Of a stretch of DNA of 64,000 bases, positions 34,238 through 44,710 are shown piece after piece (positions within the stretch are counted from its first letter, which is position 1; each line of letters begins with the position of its first letter). The notes beneath the pieces are model-generated. The model was not told the DNA's origin, did not search any database, and saw only the letters and a list, made by a program, of their open reading frames with translations. The position numbers were made by a program, and so were the translations under genes. The DNA is taken from the NCBI RefSeq assembly GCF_001894805.1, contig NZ_BCWX01000003.1:558001-622000 (forward strand), in the 5' to 3' direction. This stretch comes from Rhodococcus globerulus NBRC 14531 (GTDB lineage: Bacteria; Actinomycetota; Actinomycetes; Mycobacteriales; Mycobacteriaceae).

Positions 34238-34825
34238 TCAGTACAGTGCTGCGGCCGCGATACGTTCGAGCGCGTACTCGGTGATCGTGATCAAGGCCTG
34301 CTTCGCAGATTCCCGGTTACGCGCGTCGATTTCGATCATCGGGACGCGGTTGGGCAGCGCGAGAGCCTGACGAAGATCACTCGCGGCGTGGATCGGAGCT
34401 CCGTCAAAACGGTTGACTGCCACGATGAACGGCAATCCGCGTGCTTCGAAGAAGTCGACAGCGGCAAAGCTGTCTTCGAGGCGACGTGTGTCGACGAGGA
34501 TGACCGCTCCGATGGCGCCGGTGATGAGGTCGTCCCACATGAACCAGAACCGTCGTTGACCCGGTGTGCCGAACAGGTACAGGACCAAATCGTCGGCCAG
34601 CGTAATGCGGCCGAAATCCATTGCAACTGTTGTGGTGTCTTTGTTCGGTGTCGCGCCGAGATGGTCGATGCCGTCACTGGCGTCTGTCACCAATGCTTCG
34701 GTGCGCAGCGGCACGATCTCGGAGACCGTCCCGACAAGGGTGGTCTTTCCGACACCGAAGCCGCCGGCGATCACGATTTTCGTCGAGGTGACGCGAGATG
34801 ATGCGTCAGAGTGCCCGAAGTCCAC
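34238..34825 (-). CDS. cvnD: CvnD: small MglA-like GTPase of the conservon
   Basis: 195 residues. G1 loop GGFGVGKTTLVGTVSE, G3 LFGTPGQRRFWFMWDDL, G4 AVNRFDG with the NRxD spelling, and the C-terminal ALITITEYALERIAAA helix. This is the ATP/GTP-binding protein of the conservon set, which in Streptomyces works with the sensor kinase, roadblock and DUF742 partners as a membrane-associated G-protein-like complex. It overlaps cvnC by 20 bases, so expression is coupled. Confidence 0.9.
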   Translation of the reverse strand: MDFGHSDASSRVTSTKIVIAGGFGVGKTTLVGTVSEIVPLRTEALVTDASDGIDHLGATPNKDTTTVAMDFGRITLADDLVLYLFGTPGQRRFWFMWDDLITGAIGAVILVDTRRLEDSFAAVDFFEARGLPFIVAVNRFDGAPIHAASDLRQALALPNRVPMIEIDARNRESAKQALITITEYALERIAAAALY

Positions 34826-35177
34826 TGAGGGTCCTTTCGATCAATTCGCGGCGCTCGACCGCAGTCGCATCGCTTCGCAGAGTGGCTTGTACTTCCAATG
34901 CCCCGGCGACGATCAGATCCGCCACCAGGACTCGGGCCACCCCGATCGGAACACCAAGGTGTGCACCGATTTCCGCGATGGAGATCCGCTGCTCGCAGAG
35001 GGAGACGATCGAGGTGCGAATGTCTTCAGGTGCAAGGCGCCCAGCGACGGCATCCTCCATCGTCGCGACAATCGCTTCGATGGGGAGGTCGATGGACGGC
35101 TGAGTCCGACCTTCGGTGAGCGCGTATGGACGAACCAGACTCGGTTCGGGGTCAACGCGTTCGGGGTGATTGGACAT
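34806..35177 (-). CDS. cvnC: CvnC: DUF742 protein of the conservon
   Basis: 123 residues from ATG 35177. Landmarks are SLVRPYALTEGRT (the family start), SIVSLCEQRISIAEIGAHLGVPIGVARVLVADLIVAGALEV, a MarR-like winged-helix fold, and a final LSGLRAL. The 'C....SIAEI...L..P.GV.RVL..DL...G' pattern is that of DUF742. Five bases separate it from the cvnB stop; it overlaps cvnD by 20 bases. A longer frame upstream runs through cvnB and is not used. Confidence 0.9.
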   Translation of the reverse strand: MSNHPERVDPEPSLVRPYALTEGRTQPSIDLPIEAIVATMEDAVAGRLAPEDIRTSIVSLCEQRISIAEIGAHLGVPIGVARVLVADLIVAGALEVQATLRSDATAVERRELIERTLSGLRAL

Positions 35178-35182
35178 GAGTA

Positions 35183-35599
35183 TCAAGAATCCCGACCCGA
35201 ACGAGCGGCAATGTCCATCGTCGGGCCGACTCGGTCGACCAGAGTTGCCATTTCGTACCCGATCTGACCGATATCGCATCCCGCAACGGCCAGCGCGGCC
35301 AGGTAGGCGCCGCTGCCGACGCCCATCAGCAGTAGATAACCGTTCTCCATCTCGACAACTGATTGCAGTACCGCTCCGCCGTCGAACAACCGTGACGCAC
35401 CGGCGGAGAGGCTGGCGAGTCCCGAAGTCACAGCGGCCAATTGGTCAGCTCGATCGAGCGGAAGGTGGGTGCTCGCAGCACTCAACAGTCCGTCGGCCGA
35501 GACGATGATCGCGTGGCTCACTCCCGGTACGTCGCGGGCGAAACCCGAAACCAACCAGTCGAGTGAGCGAGGAGTCTCTTGGGCTCCGGCTGAATTCAC
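35183..35599 (-). CDS. cvnB: CvnB: roadblock/LC7 protein of the conservon
   Basis: 138 residues. [31 protein letters not shown] is the start of the roadblock/LC7 fold, followed by [22 protein letters not shown] and a [30 protein letters not shown] segment, the typical MglB-like pattern; such proteins act as GTPase-activating partners of the CvnD GTPase. It overlaps the cvnA stop codon by four bases. Confidence 0.9.
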   Translation of the reverse strand: MNSAGAQETPRSLDWLVSGFARDVPGVSHAIIVSADGLLSAASTHLPLDRADQLAAVTSGLASLSAGASRLFDGGAVLQSVVEMENGYLLLMGVGSGAYLAALAVAGCDIGQIGYEMATLVDRVGPTMDIAARSGRDS

Positions 35600-38433
35600 T
35601 GTTCTCCTTCATCGTTGCGCACATTCGCACCACTGGGCGTGGTCGACCCGACAGTATTCTCGGTGCTACGACGCCGTCCGCGACTGACGCCGGACTGGTA
35701 GTCGCTCCACCCGCGTCTGACGTTCTCCGGATCCGTGCTCTGGCGGTGAGTGCCCGAGCGCAATGGTGCATTGGTGCCGCCGACAGTGCCGGGAACCAAC
35801 CTCGCACCACGATCACGGATGGGTAGACCGGAGTCGGCGATTCTGGTGACAGGCAATTCGAACGACGCCCGGGCCGCAAGCCACCCCTGGTCGGCTTCTG
35901 TTGTCCAGGCGACTTCACCTGTGGCAGAAGCTGTCCCCGCTGTCGGGTCGACCAGCCACTCGGACACCATGCGGGCGTAGATCGGTGATGCTGCCGGGGG
36001 AGCGGAGACGGGCGCATCGGAAGGTTCCGTTGCGCGTGCGCCCGTACGTGGTGGGAAACCGTCGCGCGCTCGAGAGGAGAAGAACGCCGCGGTGTTGGTC
36101 GGGGCGGTGGAGTTGAGTCGGTGCCTCGGTGCCGGTTCGGTGATTGGCTCCGGGGCAACAGTTTCCGCCGGAGCGACGAAATGCTCGGCAGGTGATGCAC
36201 TCGGTTCGGGCGTCGGCGCCGCCGTGACGGGATCGCCGATTCCGGCTGCCCCGCTGGCACCTGGTGTGCGACGCGGCAGCCCGATCGACTCGACAGGGGC
36301 GCTGGCGCCGAGTTGCGCGGTCACAGTTGTGGGAGCGCCGCCGACGGGCGTCGGCAGGACGGCCCTTACGGTGTTACCAGGCTGACGCTGCGGAAGTCCC
36401 GCAGCGGACGTGGTGGGTGCTTGCGCGCCCATCGAATATGTCTCGGCCACTGTGGGTTCGGGAGCGCGCACGGGCTGAGCCGATAGCGGCGGAGTCTGGA
36501 CGGGGGCAGCATTCCTGGCCGGAGCACCCTGGTGGGCCGGACTAGTGAACGGTGCAGTCACTGTGTCAGACGGATGCGCTTCGAGCAGTGCCGCTGGCAG
36601 GAGGATCGAGGCGGTGATGCCGGCGCGGTCGGGTGCATTGCCGGTGGGCCGCAGTCGAACGGAAATGTTGTGTCGCATACTGATCCGGCTGATGACGAAC
36701 AGTCCCATGTGCCGGGCAGTGTCCGGCGTCATCTCGCCGCCCGACGCCAGGCGCCCGTTGGCGTCGACAAGATCCGCGGTGGACATTCCCAGTCCCAGGT
36801 CGGCGACCTCCACGAGCATGGAACCGTCGTTGGTGCGGGCCGCGTTGATGGTCACGGTCGACTCGGGCGGTGAGTATCGCAGCGCGTTGTCGAGGAGTTC
36901 GGCGACAATGTGTACGACGTCTGCGCTGGCTTGCCCGCTGATGACGGCGGACGGAATCTGACCGAGCCCGACGCGAAGGTAGTCCTCGACTCCGGAGACG
37001 GAGCCGCGCAGAGCGTCGGCAAGCTGGATCGGCGCGGTTCGACCGCGTCGACTTTCGGTGCCGGACAGGATGAGAAGGTTCTCGCCGTTGCGTCGCATTC
37101 GGGCCGCGATGTGGTCGAGGCGGAATAGGTTTTCGAGGCGCTTCGGGTCGTCTTCGTCCTGCTCGAGTTGCTCGATCAGGCCGAGTTGCTGTTCGACGAG
37201 GGACTTGTTGCGCCGTGACAGCGTTTCGAACATGTCGTTGACCTGGCGTCGCAGGGTTGCCTGTTCGCCTGCCAGGCTGATGGCCTGCCCGTGCATGTCG
37301 TCGACTGCGCGGGCAAGCTGTCCGATTTCCTCGTGAGTGTGGACGGGTACACGGGGGATTTCGAGGTCGCTGATCTTTTCGCCGGAGCGGATTCGTTCGA
37401 TGGCCTCGGGCAGTCCGCGTCGTGATGCTTGCAGTGCCGCGAACCGGAGACGTCGGATGGGATCGACCAACGAGCGACTGATGATCAACGCGACCACGAG
37501 TGCGGCGAGGACAGCGGCGAGAACCAGGGCAGTGTCGCGCAGCGCTGCAGTTCGGGCAGTGTTGGATTCGGCGGTCACGCTGGTGCCGAACTGTTCGACG
37601 GCTGCGTCGGTGACCTCGTCGTACTGGTCGCTACTGGTTTGCAGTCCGATATCGACCTGACTGCTGAGCGGGGACGACGACGAGGTGGCGCCGATTTCGG
37701 CGATGCGGCTCTGTGCGGACGAACGCAGCGCGTTGACGGCCACTGCGGTCGGTGAGCTGTCCGATTCGTCTGGTGGTAGCACCTTGTCGAGTGCCGCTAG
37801 CTCCACGCCGGTGGTGGTGGCAAGCGCGGTGCGTGTTTGTTGATCGAGGCGGCCGGAGCCGAACAGAACGCGCTGATCGGACAATGCCCGACGTGCTTCC
37901 CACAGGGACGAGAACTCGCCGCCGCGCTGACGCAGAATGGGGCGCTGGGATGTATTGATGACGTCGGTGAATGCGCTCGAGATGTTGCTGGACACTTCAT
38001 TGACGAGTGTGACGAGCCGTGCCGGTGCAACTGCGCCCGCTGCCACTTCGTCGACGATGGATGTGCTGTCCTCCAAAGCTCGGGTGACTTTGTCGTTGAG
38101 CACGTCGTCGGCCTGGAACGAGCGGCCGGCGGTGACAAGTTCCTGCATCGAATCGTTCACTGCCGTTGTGGCAGTCGTTGTTTCAGTGCCGGAAGAGGAT
38201 GCGACTGCGAGGTCGTACAGAGCTTCCTCGAGGTGGAGGGCTGCGGGTACTGCGAGCACTCGTTCGGATGAGGAACTGAGCCTGGAGGCCTCGGCCAGTT
38301 CGGCCTGGATCCGGAAGGCGCCGAGTACGACGGCGATGAGCATCGGAACGGCAAGGACCGCGACGACCTTCCAACCGAGGCGCCACTCGCCGATCGACCA
38401 CCAGGAGGTTGCTGTGTGTGCATCGTGTTTCAT
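35596..38433 (-). CDS. cvnA: CvnA: nitrate/sulfonate-sensing-type histidine kinase of the conservon
   Basis: 945 residues. Helix 1 at ~24-45 ([20 protein letters not shown]), an extracytoplasmic NIT-like helical domain of ~255 residues, helix 2 near 305-325 ([22 protein letters not shown]), HAMP, a kinase dimerisation helix with [20 protein letters not shown], and an HATPase with [13 protein letters not shown] (N-box) and DLGLGM (G1). The last ~330 residues are proline/alanine-rich and look disordered. The H-box lacks the classic HELRTP form, as is usual in conservon kinases. First gene of the cluster; 222 bases upstream hold its promoter. Confidence 0.92.
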   Translation of the reverse strand: MKHDAHTATSWWSIGEWRLGWKVVAVLAVPMLIAVVLGAFRIQAELAEASRLSSSSERVLAVPAALHLEEALYDLAVASSSGTETTTATTAVNDSMQELVTAGRSFQADDVLNDKVTRALEDSTSIVDEVAAGAVAPARLVTLVNEVSSNISSAFTDVINTSQRPILRQRGGEFSSLWEARRALSDQRVLFGSGRLDQQTRTALATTTGVELAALDKVLPPDESDSSPTAVAVNALRSSAQSRIAEIGATSSSSPLSSQVDIGLQTSSDQYDEVTDAAVEQFGTSVTAESNTARTAALRDTALVLAAVLAALVVALIISRSLVDPIRRLRFAALQASRRGLPEAIERIRSGEKISDLEIPRVPVHTHEEIGQLARAVDDMHGQAISLAGEQATLRRQVNDMFETLSRRNKSLVEQQLGLIEQLEQDEDDPKRLENLFRLDHIAARMRRNGENLLILSGTESRRGRTAPIQLADALRGSVSGVEDYLRVGLGQIPSAVISGQASADVVHIVAELLDNALRYSPPESTVTINAARTNDGSMLVEVADLGLGMSTADLVDANGRLASGGEMTPDTARHMGLFVISRISMRHNISVRLRPTGNAPDRAGITASILLPAALLEAHPSDTVTAPFTSPAHQGAPARNAAPVQTPPLSAQPVRAPEPTVAETYSMGAQAPTTSAAGLPQRQPGNTVRAVLPTPVGGAPTTVTAQLGASAPVESIGLPRRTPGASGAAGIGDPVTAAPTPEPSASPAEHFVAPAETVAPEPITEPAPRHRLNSTAPTNTAAFFSSRARDGFPPRTGARATEPSDAPVSAPPAASPIYARMVSEWLVDPTAGTASATGEVAWTTEADQGWLAARASFELPVTRIADSGLPIRDRGARLVPGTVGGTNAPLRSGTHRQSTDPENVRRGWSDYQSGVSRGRRRSTENTVGSTTPSGANVRNDEGEQ

Positions 38434-38655
38434 GCGGACCGCTTCCCCTTCATATTTGCCCCCTCGCCCAGTCCCCCGGATGGGTCACTGCGCGCACTCC
38501 TTCGAGCGCACGCAATCGAAGAAAGGTTAGCTGAACGGTAACAGACCGATCTGTGACAGGCTAGGCGTATGCCGGATTCCGGACCTTGGGCCGAAAATGT
38601 CCTGTCTGATCAGCTAAAGGACGAATCGGGCAAACGTAGCCAAATGGAAGCTGGA

Positions 38656-39762
38656 TCAGCGAAGTTCGAGAAAGGACGTCAACTCGGCTGCAGCTGCCTG
38701 GCCGGCGCGGTTCGCGCCGATCGTCGACGAGGAGGGCCCGTAGCCAACCAGATGCACACGAGGATCGGAAGCCACCTGAGTTGCGAGGCGACCGCTCATC
38801 TCGATTCCGCCGCCGGTCCCACGCAGTCGAAGCGGCGCCAGGTGGTCGAGCGAACTCCGAAACCCAGTGCACCACAAGATGACATCGGCATACACGGTTG
38901 TGCCGTCGGCCCATCGCACCCCGTCCGGAAGGATCTCCGAGAACATCGGTCGTCGCGTCATCACACCACGTTCGCGTGCCGCACGAATGGCAGGCGTCAC
39001 CGGAAGGCCGGTGACCGACACGACCGACCCTGGCGGCAAACCGCGTCGTACTCGGTCCTCGACCATGGCGACGGCATCCCGACCGATCTCCGGGGAAAAC
39101 GGTTCGCCGCGGAACTCCGGTTCGCGACGCGTCACCCACGTGGTGGTCGTTACCTGTGAAATCTCGTCGAGCAATTGCACCGCGGAGATGCCACCACCGA
39201 CAACAACAACATGTTTGCCCGCGAACTCGTTGGCCGAGTAGTAGTCCTTGGTGTGTAATTGGCGCCCACGGAACGACGCGGCACCACGGTAGTAAGGAAT
39301 GAACGGGCGCTCCCAGGTTCCGGTCGCATTGATCAGCCCGCGGGCCGCGTAGACGCCGTGGTCGGTCTCGATCCGTAGACGTTCCTGCCTCGGACACACC
39401 ACTCGCGTATGGACGGGTCGGTGGACGGGCAGTTCGAATTGCTTCTCGTACAACTCGAAGTAATGGGGTACCGCAACCGACGCCGGTACCTGCTCGGCGT
39501 CGGTTCCCGTTGTTTCCGCGAACGACATACCCGGGAGATCGTGAACTCCGTTGACGGTGCTCAAGGTCAGGCTCGGCCACCGAAACTGCCAGGCACCGCC
39601 GGGACCGGCTGCGTGATCGAGCACGACAAATCCCGATTCGGGTAGAACAGAGAACTTGCGGAGGTAGTACGCCGCGGACAATCCGGCCTGGCCGGCGCCG
39701 ATCACCACGATGTCGACATCGACGCTCTCGCTGCGTCCCTCGTCACTATCGTTCGTACTCAT
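38656..39762 (-). CDS. FAD-dependent NAD(P)H oxidoreductase/flavin-containing monooxygenase
   Basis: 368 residues from ATG 39762, which has CAGGAGG upstream. FAD-binding VVIGAGQAGLSAAYYLRK at the N-terminus, and a second Rossmann motif VVVVGGGISAVQLLDEI for NADPH in the middle. HTKDYYSANEFAGK stands where FMOs carry the FxGxxxHxxxY-type fingerprint, and LWCTGFRSSLDHLAPLRLRG is the 'ATG'-like C-terminal motif. This combination matches the putative flavoprotein/CzcO-type monooxygenases. Substrate unknown. It is divergent from echA6, with a 115-base gap. Confidence 0.85.
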   Translation of the reverse strand: MSTNDSDEGRSESVDVDIVVIGAGQAGLSAAYYLRKFSVLPESGFVVLDHAAGPGGAWQFRWPSLTLSTVNGVHDLPGMSFAETTGTDAEQVPASVAVPHYFELYEKQFELPVHRPVHTRVVCPRQERLRIETDHGVYAARGLINATGTWERPFIPYYRGAASFRGRQLHTKDYYSANEFAGKHVVVVGGGISAVQLLDEISQVTTTTWVTRREPEFRGEPFSPEIGRDAVAMVEDRVRRGLPPGSVVSVTGLPVTPAIRAARERGVMTRRPMFSEILPDGVRWADGTTVYADVILWCTGFRSSLDHLAPLRLRGTGGGIEMSGRLATQVASDPRVHLVGYGPSSSTIGANRAGQAAAAELTSFLELR

Positions 39763-39877
39763 CGGTAATCTAACCTCCTGATGCGCAGAACTCTGCGGTG
39801 AGAGAACTACGTGGTCGGCAAACTGCATTCGGATCAACCCTTGCGCACGAGCCTTCCAGAAAAGAAAGTGAGCGGAC

Positions 39878-40609
39878 ATGATCGGGACTTCCCGTGACGG
39901 CAATGTCGTGACCATCGAATTGCAGCGTCACGAGCGTCGCAACGCGCTCAGTGCGGAACTCTGCATCGCGATCAAGGACGCAGTGACTGCCGCCGTCGCC
40001 GATCGCGCTCACGTCATCGTGATCACCGGCCAGGGGTCCGCATTCTGCGCCGGTGCCGACCTGTCCGGTGACGTGTACATGGAAGGCTTCACCGACCGAC
40101 TTTTCGAGATGCTCCGCTCGATCGACACGGCGCCGATCCCGGTGATCGCCGCGGTCAACGGTCCGGCCATCGGTGCAGGCACGCAGCTGGCCATTGCCTC
40201 CGACCTGCGCGTTGTCGCCCCGGCTGCGCGGTTCGGCATTCCAGCGGCGACGCTGGGTGTGTCTGTCGACAAATGGACGATGCGACGGTTGGCGTCACTC
40301 GTCGGCGGTGGCCCCGCTCGCACCGTTCTCCTCGGCATCGAGCAGATCGGCGCCGAAGAAGCATTCAACCGCGGACTTGCCAACAAGATCGGCACCCTCG
40401 ACGACGCCCAGGAATGGGCGCACCGCATCGCCAACCTCGCACCACTGTCCTTGCGTCATATGAAGATGGTCCTCAACGACGACGGAACGATGGAAGAACA
40501 GTCGCCCGAGCAACTCGACGCACTGCACGCCGCGTGGCTCAGTGACGACGTGCAGGAAGCCCGCGCCGCCCGCATCGAAAACCGCGCACCGGTCTTTAAG
40601 GGCAAATAG
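39878..40609 (+). CDS. echA6: Enoyl-CoA hydratase-family protein EchA6
   Basis: 243 residues of crotonase fold. VTIELQRHERRNALSAELC, ITGQGSAFCAGADLSGDV (oxyanion loop), AAVNGPAIGAGTQLAIASDLRVVAPAARFGIPAATLGVSVDKWTMRRLASLVG and the C-terminal LRHMKMVLNDDG all line up with mycobacterial EchA6 (Rv0905) as I recall it. EchA6 lacks the catalytic Glu pair and is reported to shuttle acyl-CoA to the FAS-II/mycolate system; this copy likewise has no obvious Glu at those positions. Next to the Rv0906- and ctpE-like genes, as in mycobacteria. Confidence 0.88.
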   Translation: MIGTSRDGNVVTIELQRHERRNALSAELCIAIKDAVTAAVADRAHVIVITGQGSAFCAGADLSGDVYMEGFTDRLFEMLRSIDTAPIPVIAAVNGPAIGAGTQLAIASDLRVVAPAARFGIPAATLGVSVDKWTMRRLASLVGGGPARTVLLGIEQIGAEEAFNRGLANKIGTLDDAQEWAHRIANLAPLSLRHMKMVLNDDGTMEEQSPEQLDALHAAWLSDDVQEARAARIENRAPVFKGK

Positions 40610-40626
40610 TCGCTAGTCTGGGCCCA

Positions 40627-41742
40627 ATGAAGACGACGACGCTTCTCGGTGCTGCCGCGATCACCGCGGCAGCAGGATGGATAGCCCGCGCCGCATGGGG
40701 AATCCCGACGCAGATCGGGGCGTCGCGCAATGCGGTGCAACCCTATGCGGCGATGTCACCGCGATATCGGAATCGTCAGTTCCACAATTCGGACCCCAGC
40801 AGCGTGCTCGTGCCGGGCACCGATGCCGGGATGGCAAAGTCGTTGCTCACCCGCGGTTCGACGGGTCGGCCTCGCGCGCCCATCCCGTTGGCGACGCCGC
40901 TCGCACCGGCTCAGGCCGGGGGAGCAGCTGTCACGTGGTACGGGCATTCGAGTGTCCTCGTCGAGGTCGATGGCTACCGGGTGCTAGCCGACCCCGTGTG
41001 GAGTGAGCGTGTATCACCTTCTGCCACAGTCGGTCCCGCGCGTATGCATGCCGCTCCGGTGGCGTTGGCGGACGTCCCGAGCGTGGATGCGATTGTCATC
41101 TCCCACGATCATTACGACCACCTCGACATGGAGACGGTCAAGACTCTGACCCGCACCCAGGCGGCGCCCTTTGTGGTGCCGATCGGGATCGGCGCGCATC
41201 TGCGGCATTGGAAGGTGCCGGAGAACCGCATCGTCGAATTGGACTGGGACGAGTCGACGACTATCGGTGACCTGGTGCTTACCTGCACCGAAGCTCGACA
41301 CTTTTCCGGGCGAGGTCTGGTCCGCAACGCGACCCAGTGGGCATCGTGGGTGTTTGCCGGGCCGAAGCATCGGGTGTTCTTCGGAGGGGACAGCGGATAC
41401 ACACCGCGGTTCGTGGAACTCGGCACCACGTACGGGCCTTTCGACCTGACCCTCCTTCCTGTCGGCGCGTACGACGTGCGGTGGCCGGATATCCACATGA
41501 ACCCGGAAGAAGCGGTTCAGACCCACGCGGATCTCAACTGCGGCGACCCCACGCGCGGGGTGTTTGTTCCGATTCACTGGGCTACGTTCAATCTGGCGTT
41601 CCACTCGTGGTCCGAGCCGATCATCCGGTTGACCGAAGCTGCCGCCGATGTCGGCACGACGGTGGCGGTGCCGATGCCGGGTGGACGGATCGATGCGCTG
41701 TCCGCGCAACCGCCGACAAAATGGTGGATTCCCCTGGGGTAA
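40627..41742 (+). CDS. Metallo-beta-lactamase-fold hydrolase (Rv0906/NAPE-PLD-like)
   Basis: 371 residues. The metal site HDHYDHLDMETVK (HxHxDH) starts at about residue 160; other ligands are likely in TCTEARHFSGRG and FFGGDSGYTPRF, and in FVPIHWATFN. It belongs to the UlaG/NAPE-phospholipase-D branch of the MBL fold. The N-terminal ~25 residues (LGAAAITAAAGWIARAAWG) are hydrophobic, possibly a membrane anchor. Starts 18 bases after echA6 stop; same neighbours as in M. tuberculosis (Rv0905-Rv0906). The physiological substrate is unknown. Confidence 0.87.
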   Translation: MKTTTLLGAAAITAAAGWIARAAWGIPTQIGASRNAVQPYAAMSPRYRNRQFHNSDPSSVLVPGTDAGMAKSLLTRGSTGRPRAPIPLATPLAPAQAGGAAVTWYGHSSVLVEVDGYRVLADPVWSERVSPSATVGPARMHAAPVALADVPSVDAIVISHDHYDHLDMETVKTLTRTQAAPFVVPIGIGAHLRHWKVPENRIVELDWDESTTIGDLVLTCTEARHFSGRGLVRNATQWASWVFAGPKHRVFFGGDSGYTPRFVELGTTYGPFDLTLLPVGAYDVRWPDIHMNPEEAVQTHADLNCGDPTRGVFVPIHWATFNLAFHSWSEPIIRLTEAAADVGTTVAVPMPGGRIDALSAQPPTKWWIPLG

Positions 41743-41810
41743 CCGATCGACTCGAGGCGGCGATCGGAGTCGGACCCGGTTTTGTCTCGGCGAGTGCGTA
41801 ATCTTTGACC

Positions 41811-44309
41811 ATGGCTCACGAGCACATCGGTTCAGAAGGCACGGCGACCTCGATCGCGACGGACGGTGACGGGGATGCCGTCGACGTTGTCCGGGGCCTG
41901 ACCGCAGATCAAGTTGCGTCGCGGATCGCGTCGGGGCAGACCAACGACGTACCCGATCGGGCGTCTCGTTCGGTCAAGGACATCGTTCGCGGCAATGTGT
42001 TCACGAGGATCAACGCGATCCTGCTGGTGCTGCTGGTGATTGTTCTGGCAACCGGCTCCGTGATCGACGGAATGTTCGGACTGTTGATCATCGCGAACAG
42101 CGGTATCGGCATCATTCAGGAGATCCGCGCCAAGAAAACGCTGGACGCCTTGGCGATCGTCAGTCAAGCGAAGCCCATGGTCCGGCGTGACGGTATTGCT
42201 GTTGCGTTGGCCCCCAAAGATGTTGTGCTCGATGACATTATCGAACTGGGTTCGGGCGATCAGATTGTCGTCGACGGCGAAGTGGTGTCGTCGTCGGCGC
42301 TCGAAGTGGACGAGTCGTTGCTCACCGGCGAAGCCGATCCGGTACACAAGAGCGTCGGTGAGTCGATACTCTCGGGCGGTTTTGTCGCCGCAGGCAGCGG
42401 CGCGTATCGCGCCACCAAGGTCGGCGGCGACGCATATGCCGCGAAGCTCGCAGAAGAGGCCAGTAAGTTCACGCTCGTTCATTCGGAACTGCGGAGCGGC
42501 ATCGACCGCATTCTGAAATTCATCACGTACCTGATGATTCCGGCTGGTGCGCTGATCATCTACAACCAGCTGTTCTCGAGCGGTGAGTCCCTCGGTCCGG
42601 CTCTGAACGGCATGGTCGCGGCCCTCGTTCCGATGGTCCCCGAGGGCCTGGTGCTCATGACGTCCATCGCTTTTGCCGTCGGCGTCATTCGATTGGGCAA
42701 GCGGCAGTGCCTCGTTCAGGAATTGCCCGCGATCGAGGGGCTCGCTCGCGTCGACGTCGTGTGTGCAGACAAGACGGGAACCCTGACCGAGAACGGTATG
42801 CGGCTATCGGAGTTGAAACTCGCCGACGGGTCTGCCGACGAGTCGGTGATCAAGGCCGCGCTCGCCGCGATGGCTGCGTCCGACCCTCGGCCGAACGCCA
42901 GTGTTCTGGCGATCCGTGAGTCCCTGACCGACGACGCAGGCTGGGGTGAAGCTACATCGGTGGCACCGTTCTCATCTGCGAAGAAGTGGAGCGGGCAGTC
43001 GTACGGCGTCCACGGCAACTGGGTGCTCGGTGCTCCGGACGTGCTGCTCGATCCGTCGTCGGAGATGGCCCGTCTGGCAGAAGAAGTCGGTTCAAGCGGA
43101 CTTCGTGTTCTCATGTTGGGCAGCAGCAACCTGCCGGTCGACGACGGCGACGCTCCGGGCGTCGTGACACCGGAAGCCTTGGTTGTCCTGGAGCAGAAAG
43201 TTCGCCCGGACGCGCAGGAAACGTTGGAGTACTTCGCAAGTCAACGGGTAGCCGTCAAGGTCATCTCCGGTGACAATGCCGTGTCCGTCGGTGCAGTGGC
43301 AGGTTCGCTCGGACTCGAAGGCGGCGATCGACCGATCGATGCGCGTGAGCTTCCGAGCGATCAGGAGAAACTGGCCGATGTACTTGACGGCGCAACCACC
43401 TTCGGACGCGTTCGCCCGGATCAGAAGCGAGAGATGGTTGCGGCCTTGCAGTCTCGCGGCCACACCGTCGCGATGACCGGCGACGGGGTCAACGACGTCC
43501 TGGCCCTCAAGGACGCCGACATCGGAGTCTCGATGGGATCCGGCAGTCCCGCGACGCGCGCTGTCGCTCAGATCGTGCTGTTGGACAACAAGTTCGCGAC
43601 GTTACCGTACGTGGTGGCCGAAGGCCGTCGAGTGATCGGCAATATCGAACGTGTCTCCAACCTGTTCCTGACCAAGACCGTGTACTCGGTGGTTCTCGCG
43701 TTCCTGATCGGAATCACCGGTGTGCTGTCGAAGATGCTCGACTTCGAACCGCTGTCGTACCCGTTCCTGCCGCGCCACGTCACCATCGCGGCCTGGTTCA
43801 CGATCGGTATCCCCGCGTTCATTCTTTCGCTGGCACCGAACAACGAACGGGCCCGTTCCGGCTTCGTGCCACGTGTGATGCGACTGGCTTTGCCGTCGGG
43901 AATCATCATCGGCGTCACCACCTTCATCGCGTACGTGCTCGCGCACCGTAATCACGATCTGACACCTGAGCAGGAAGGCACCACTGCTCTGATCACGTTG
44001 ATCATGATCGCGCTGTGGGTACTGGCCGTCGTTGCGCGACCGTACGTGTGGTGGAAGTTGGTGCTGATCGGTGGTTCAGTCGCCGGCTACCTGATCTTGT
44101 TCGCGTTGCCGTTCACCCGTGAGTTCTTCAAGTTGGATCCGAGCAATGTGGCAGCAACTACACTCGCGATCACTCTCGGTGCGGTAGGCGTCGTATTGGT
44201 GGAGGTGTCCTGGTGGGTCAGTGCCCGGTTGCACGGTGAGAAGCGAAAGCTGTTCACCACGCCGGACGATCTGCCCGGGGAACACCATCACGCGGAGGCG
44301 CAGAGGTAG
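41811..44309 (+). CDS. ctpE: Cation-transporting P-type ATPase CtpE
   Basis: 832 residues. Actuator motif LTGEADPV; phosphorylation site DKTGTLTEN with Asp at about residue 320; [33 protein letters not shown] hinge. Ten helices are expected: pairs near 60-100 and 230-290, six at the C-terminus. The sequence [26 protein letters not shown] (PEGL variant of helix 4) is a CtpE mark. In mycobacteria CtpE takes up calcium and supports the cell envelope. It starts 68 bases after the MBL gene; alternative TTG at 41805. Followed by the MT0933-type gene. Confidence 0.92.
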   Translation: MAHEHIGSEGTATSIATDGDGDAVDVVRGLTADQVASRIASGQTNDVPDRASRSVKDIVRGNVFTRINAILLVLLVIVLATGSVIDGMFGLLIIANSGIGIIQEIRAKKTLDALAIVSQAKPMVRRDGIAVALAPKDVVLDDIIELGSGDQIVVDGEVVSSSALEVDESLLTGEADPVHKSVGESILSGGFVAAGSGAYRATKVGGDAYAAKLAEEASKFTLVHSELRSGIDRILKFITYLMIPAGALIIYNQLFSSGESLGPALNGMVAALVPMVPEGLVLMTSIAFAVGVIRLGKRQCLVQELPAIEGLARVDVVCADKTGTLTENGMRLSELKLADGSADESVIKAALAAMAASDPRPNASVLAIRESLTDDAGWGEATSVAPFSSAKKWSGQSYGVHGNWVLGAPDVLLDPSSEMARLAEEVGSSGLRVLMLGSSNLPVDDGDAPGVVTPEALVVLEQKVRPDAQETLEYFASQRVAVKVISGDNAVSVGAVAGSLGLEGGDRPIDARELPSDQEKLADVLDGATTFGRVRPDQKREMVAALQSRGHTVAMTGDGVNDVLALKDADIGVSMGSGSPATRAVAQIVLLDNKFATLPYVVAEGRRVIGNIERVSNLFLTKTVYSVVLAFLIGITGVLSKMLDFEPLSYPFLPRHVTIAAWFTIGIPAFILSLAPNNERARSGFVPRVMRLALPSGIIIGVTTFIAYVLAHRNHDLTPEQEGTTALITLIMIALWVLAVVARPYVWWKLVLIGGSVAGYLILFALPFTREFFKLDPSNVAATTLAITLGAVGVVLVEVSWWVSARLHGEKRKLFTTPDDLPGEHHHAEAQR

Positions 44310-44424
44310 TTTCCAGCCCCCCACCTTGATGGCGCCACATCGTTCGACCTGTGAGAATCTATGTGTGTGCGGAGGTTCTACTTTCCGCAGCAGGATGTGC
44401 ATGAGCACCGGGAGAGGACACAAA

Positions 44425-44616
44425 ATGGGTTTCTTGGACAACGTCAAGGGTCTGGTCGAGAAAGGCCAGGAACTTGCCTCGGAGAACTCCGACAAGGTTC
44501 ACGACGCAATCGACAAGGTCGCCGACATCGCCGATAACAAGACCGGCGGAAAGTACGGCGATCAGATCGACAAGGCAGCCGAGGCTGCCAAGAAGGCTGT
44601 TCCCGAAAAGGAGTAG
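44425..44616 (+). CDS. MT0933-like (Rv0909-like) small antitoxin-type protein
   Basis: 63 residues: MGFLDNVKGLVEKGQELASENSDKV, helical, then DKVADIADNKTGGKYGDQIDKAAEAAKKAVP. This is the pattern of the MT0933 antitoxin family (Pfam MT0933_antitox), to which Rv0909, the proposed partner of toxin Rv0910, belongs. ATG 44425 has GGGAGAGGA upstream. In M. tuberculosis Rv0909 is followed directly by Rv0910; here the Rv0910-like gene is at 53993. It may have a role independent of toxin control. Confidence 0.82.
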   Translation: MGFLDNVKGLVEKGQELASENSDKVHDAIDKVADIADNKTGGKYGDQIDKAAEAAKKAVPEKE

Positions 44617-44628
44617 CCCGCCAGCAAT

Positions 44629-44664
44629 CAGGAGCCCACACCTCGACGAGGTTGTGGGCTCCTG
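44629..44664 (+). terminator. Hairpin terminator after the MT0933-type gene
   Basis: CAGGAGCCCACA pairs with TGTGGGCTCCTG, continued inwards by CCTC/GAGG. It lies 13 bases past the stop at 44616 and before the antiporter GTG at 44711; no T-run follows. Confidence 0.75.
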
Positions 44665-44710
44665 TGCGTCCGCTGGGTGACTTGTCAGTCTGGGCGGGCA
44701 CAATGAACGG

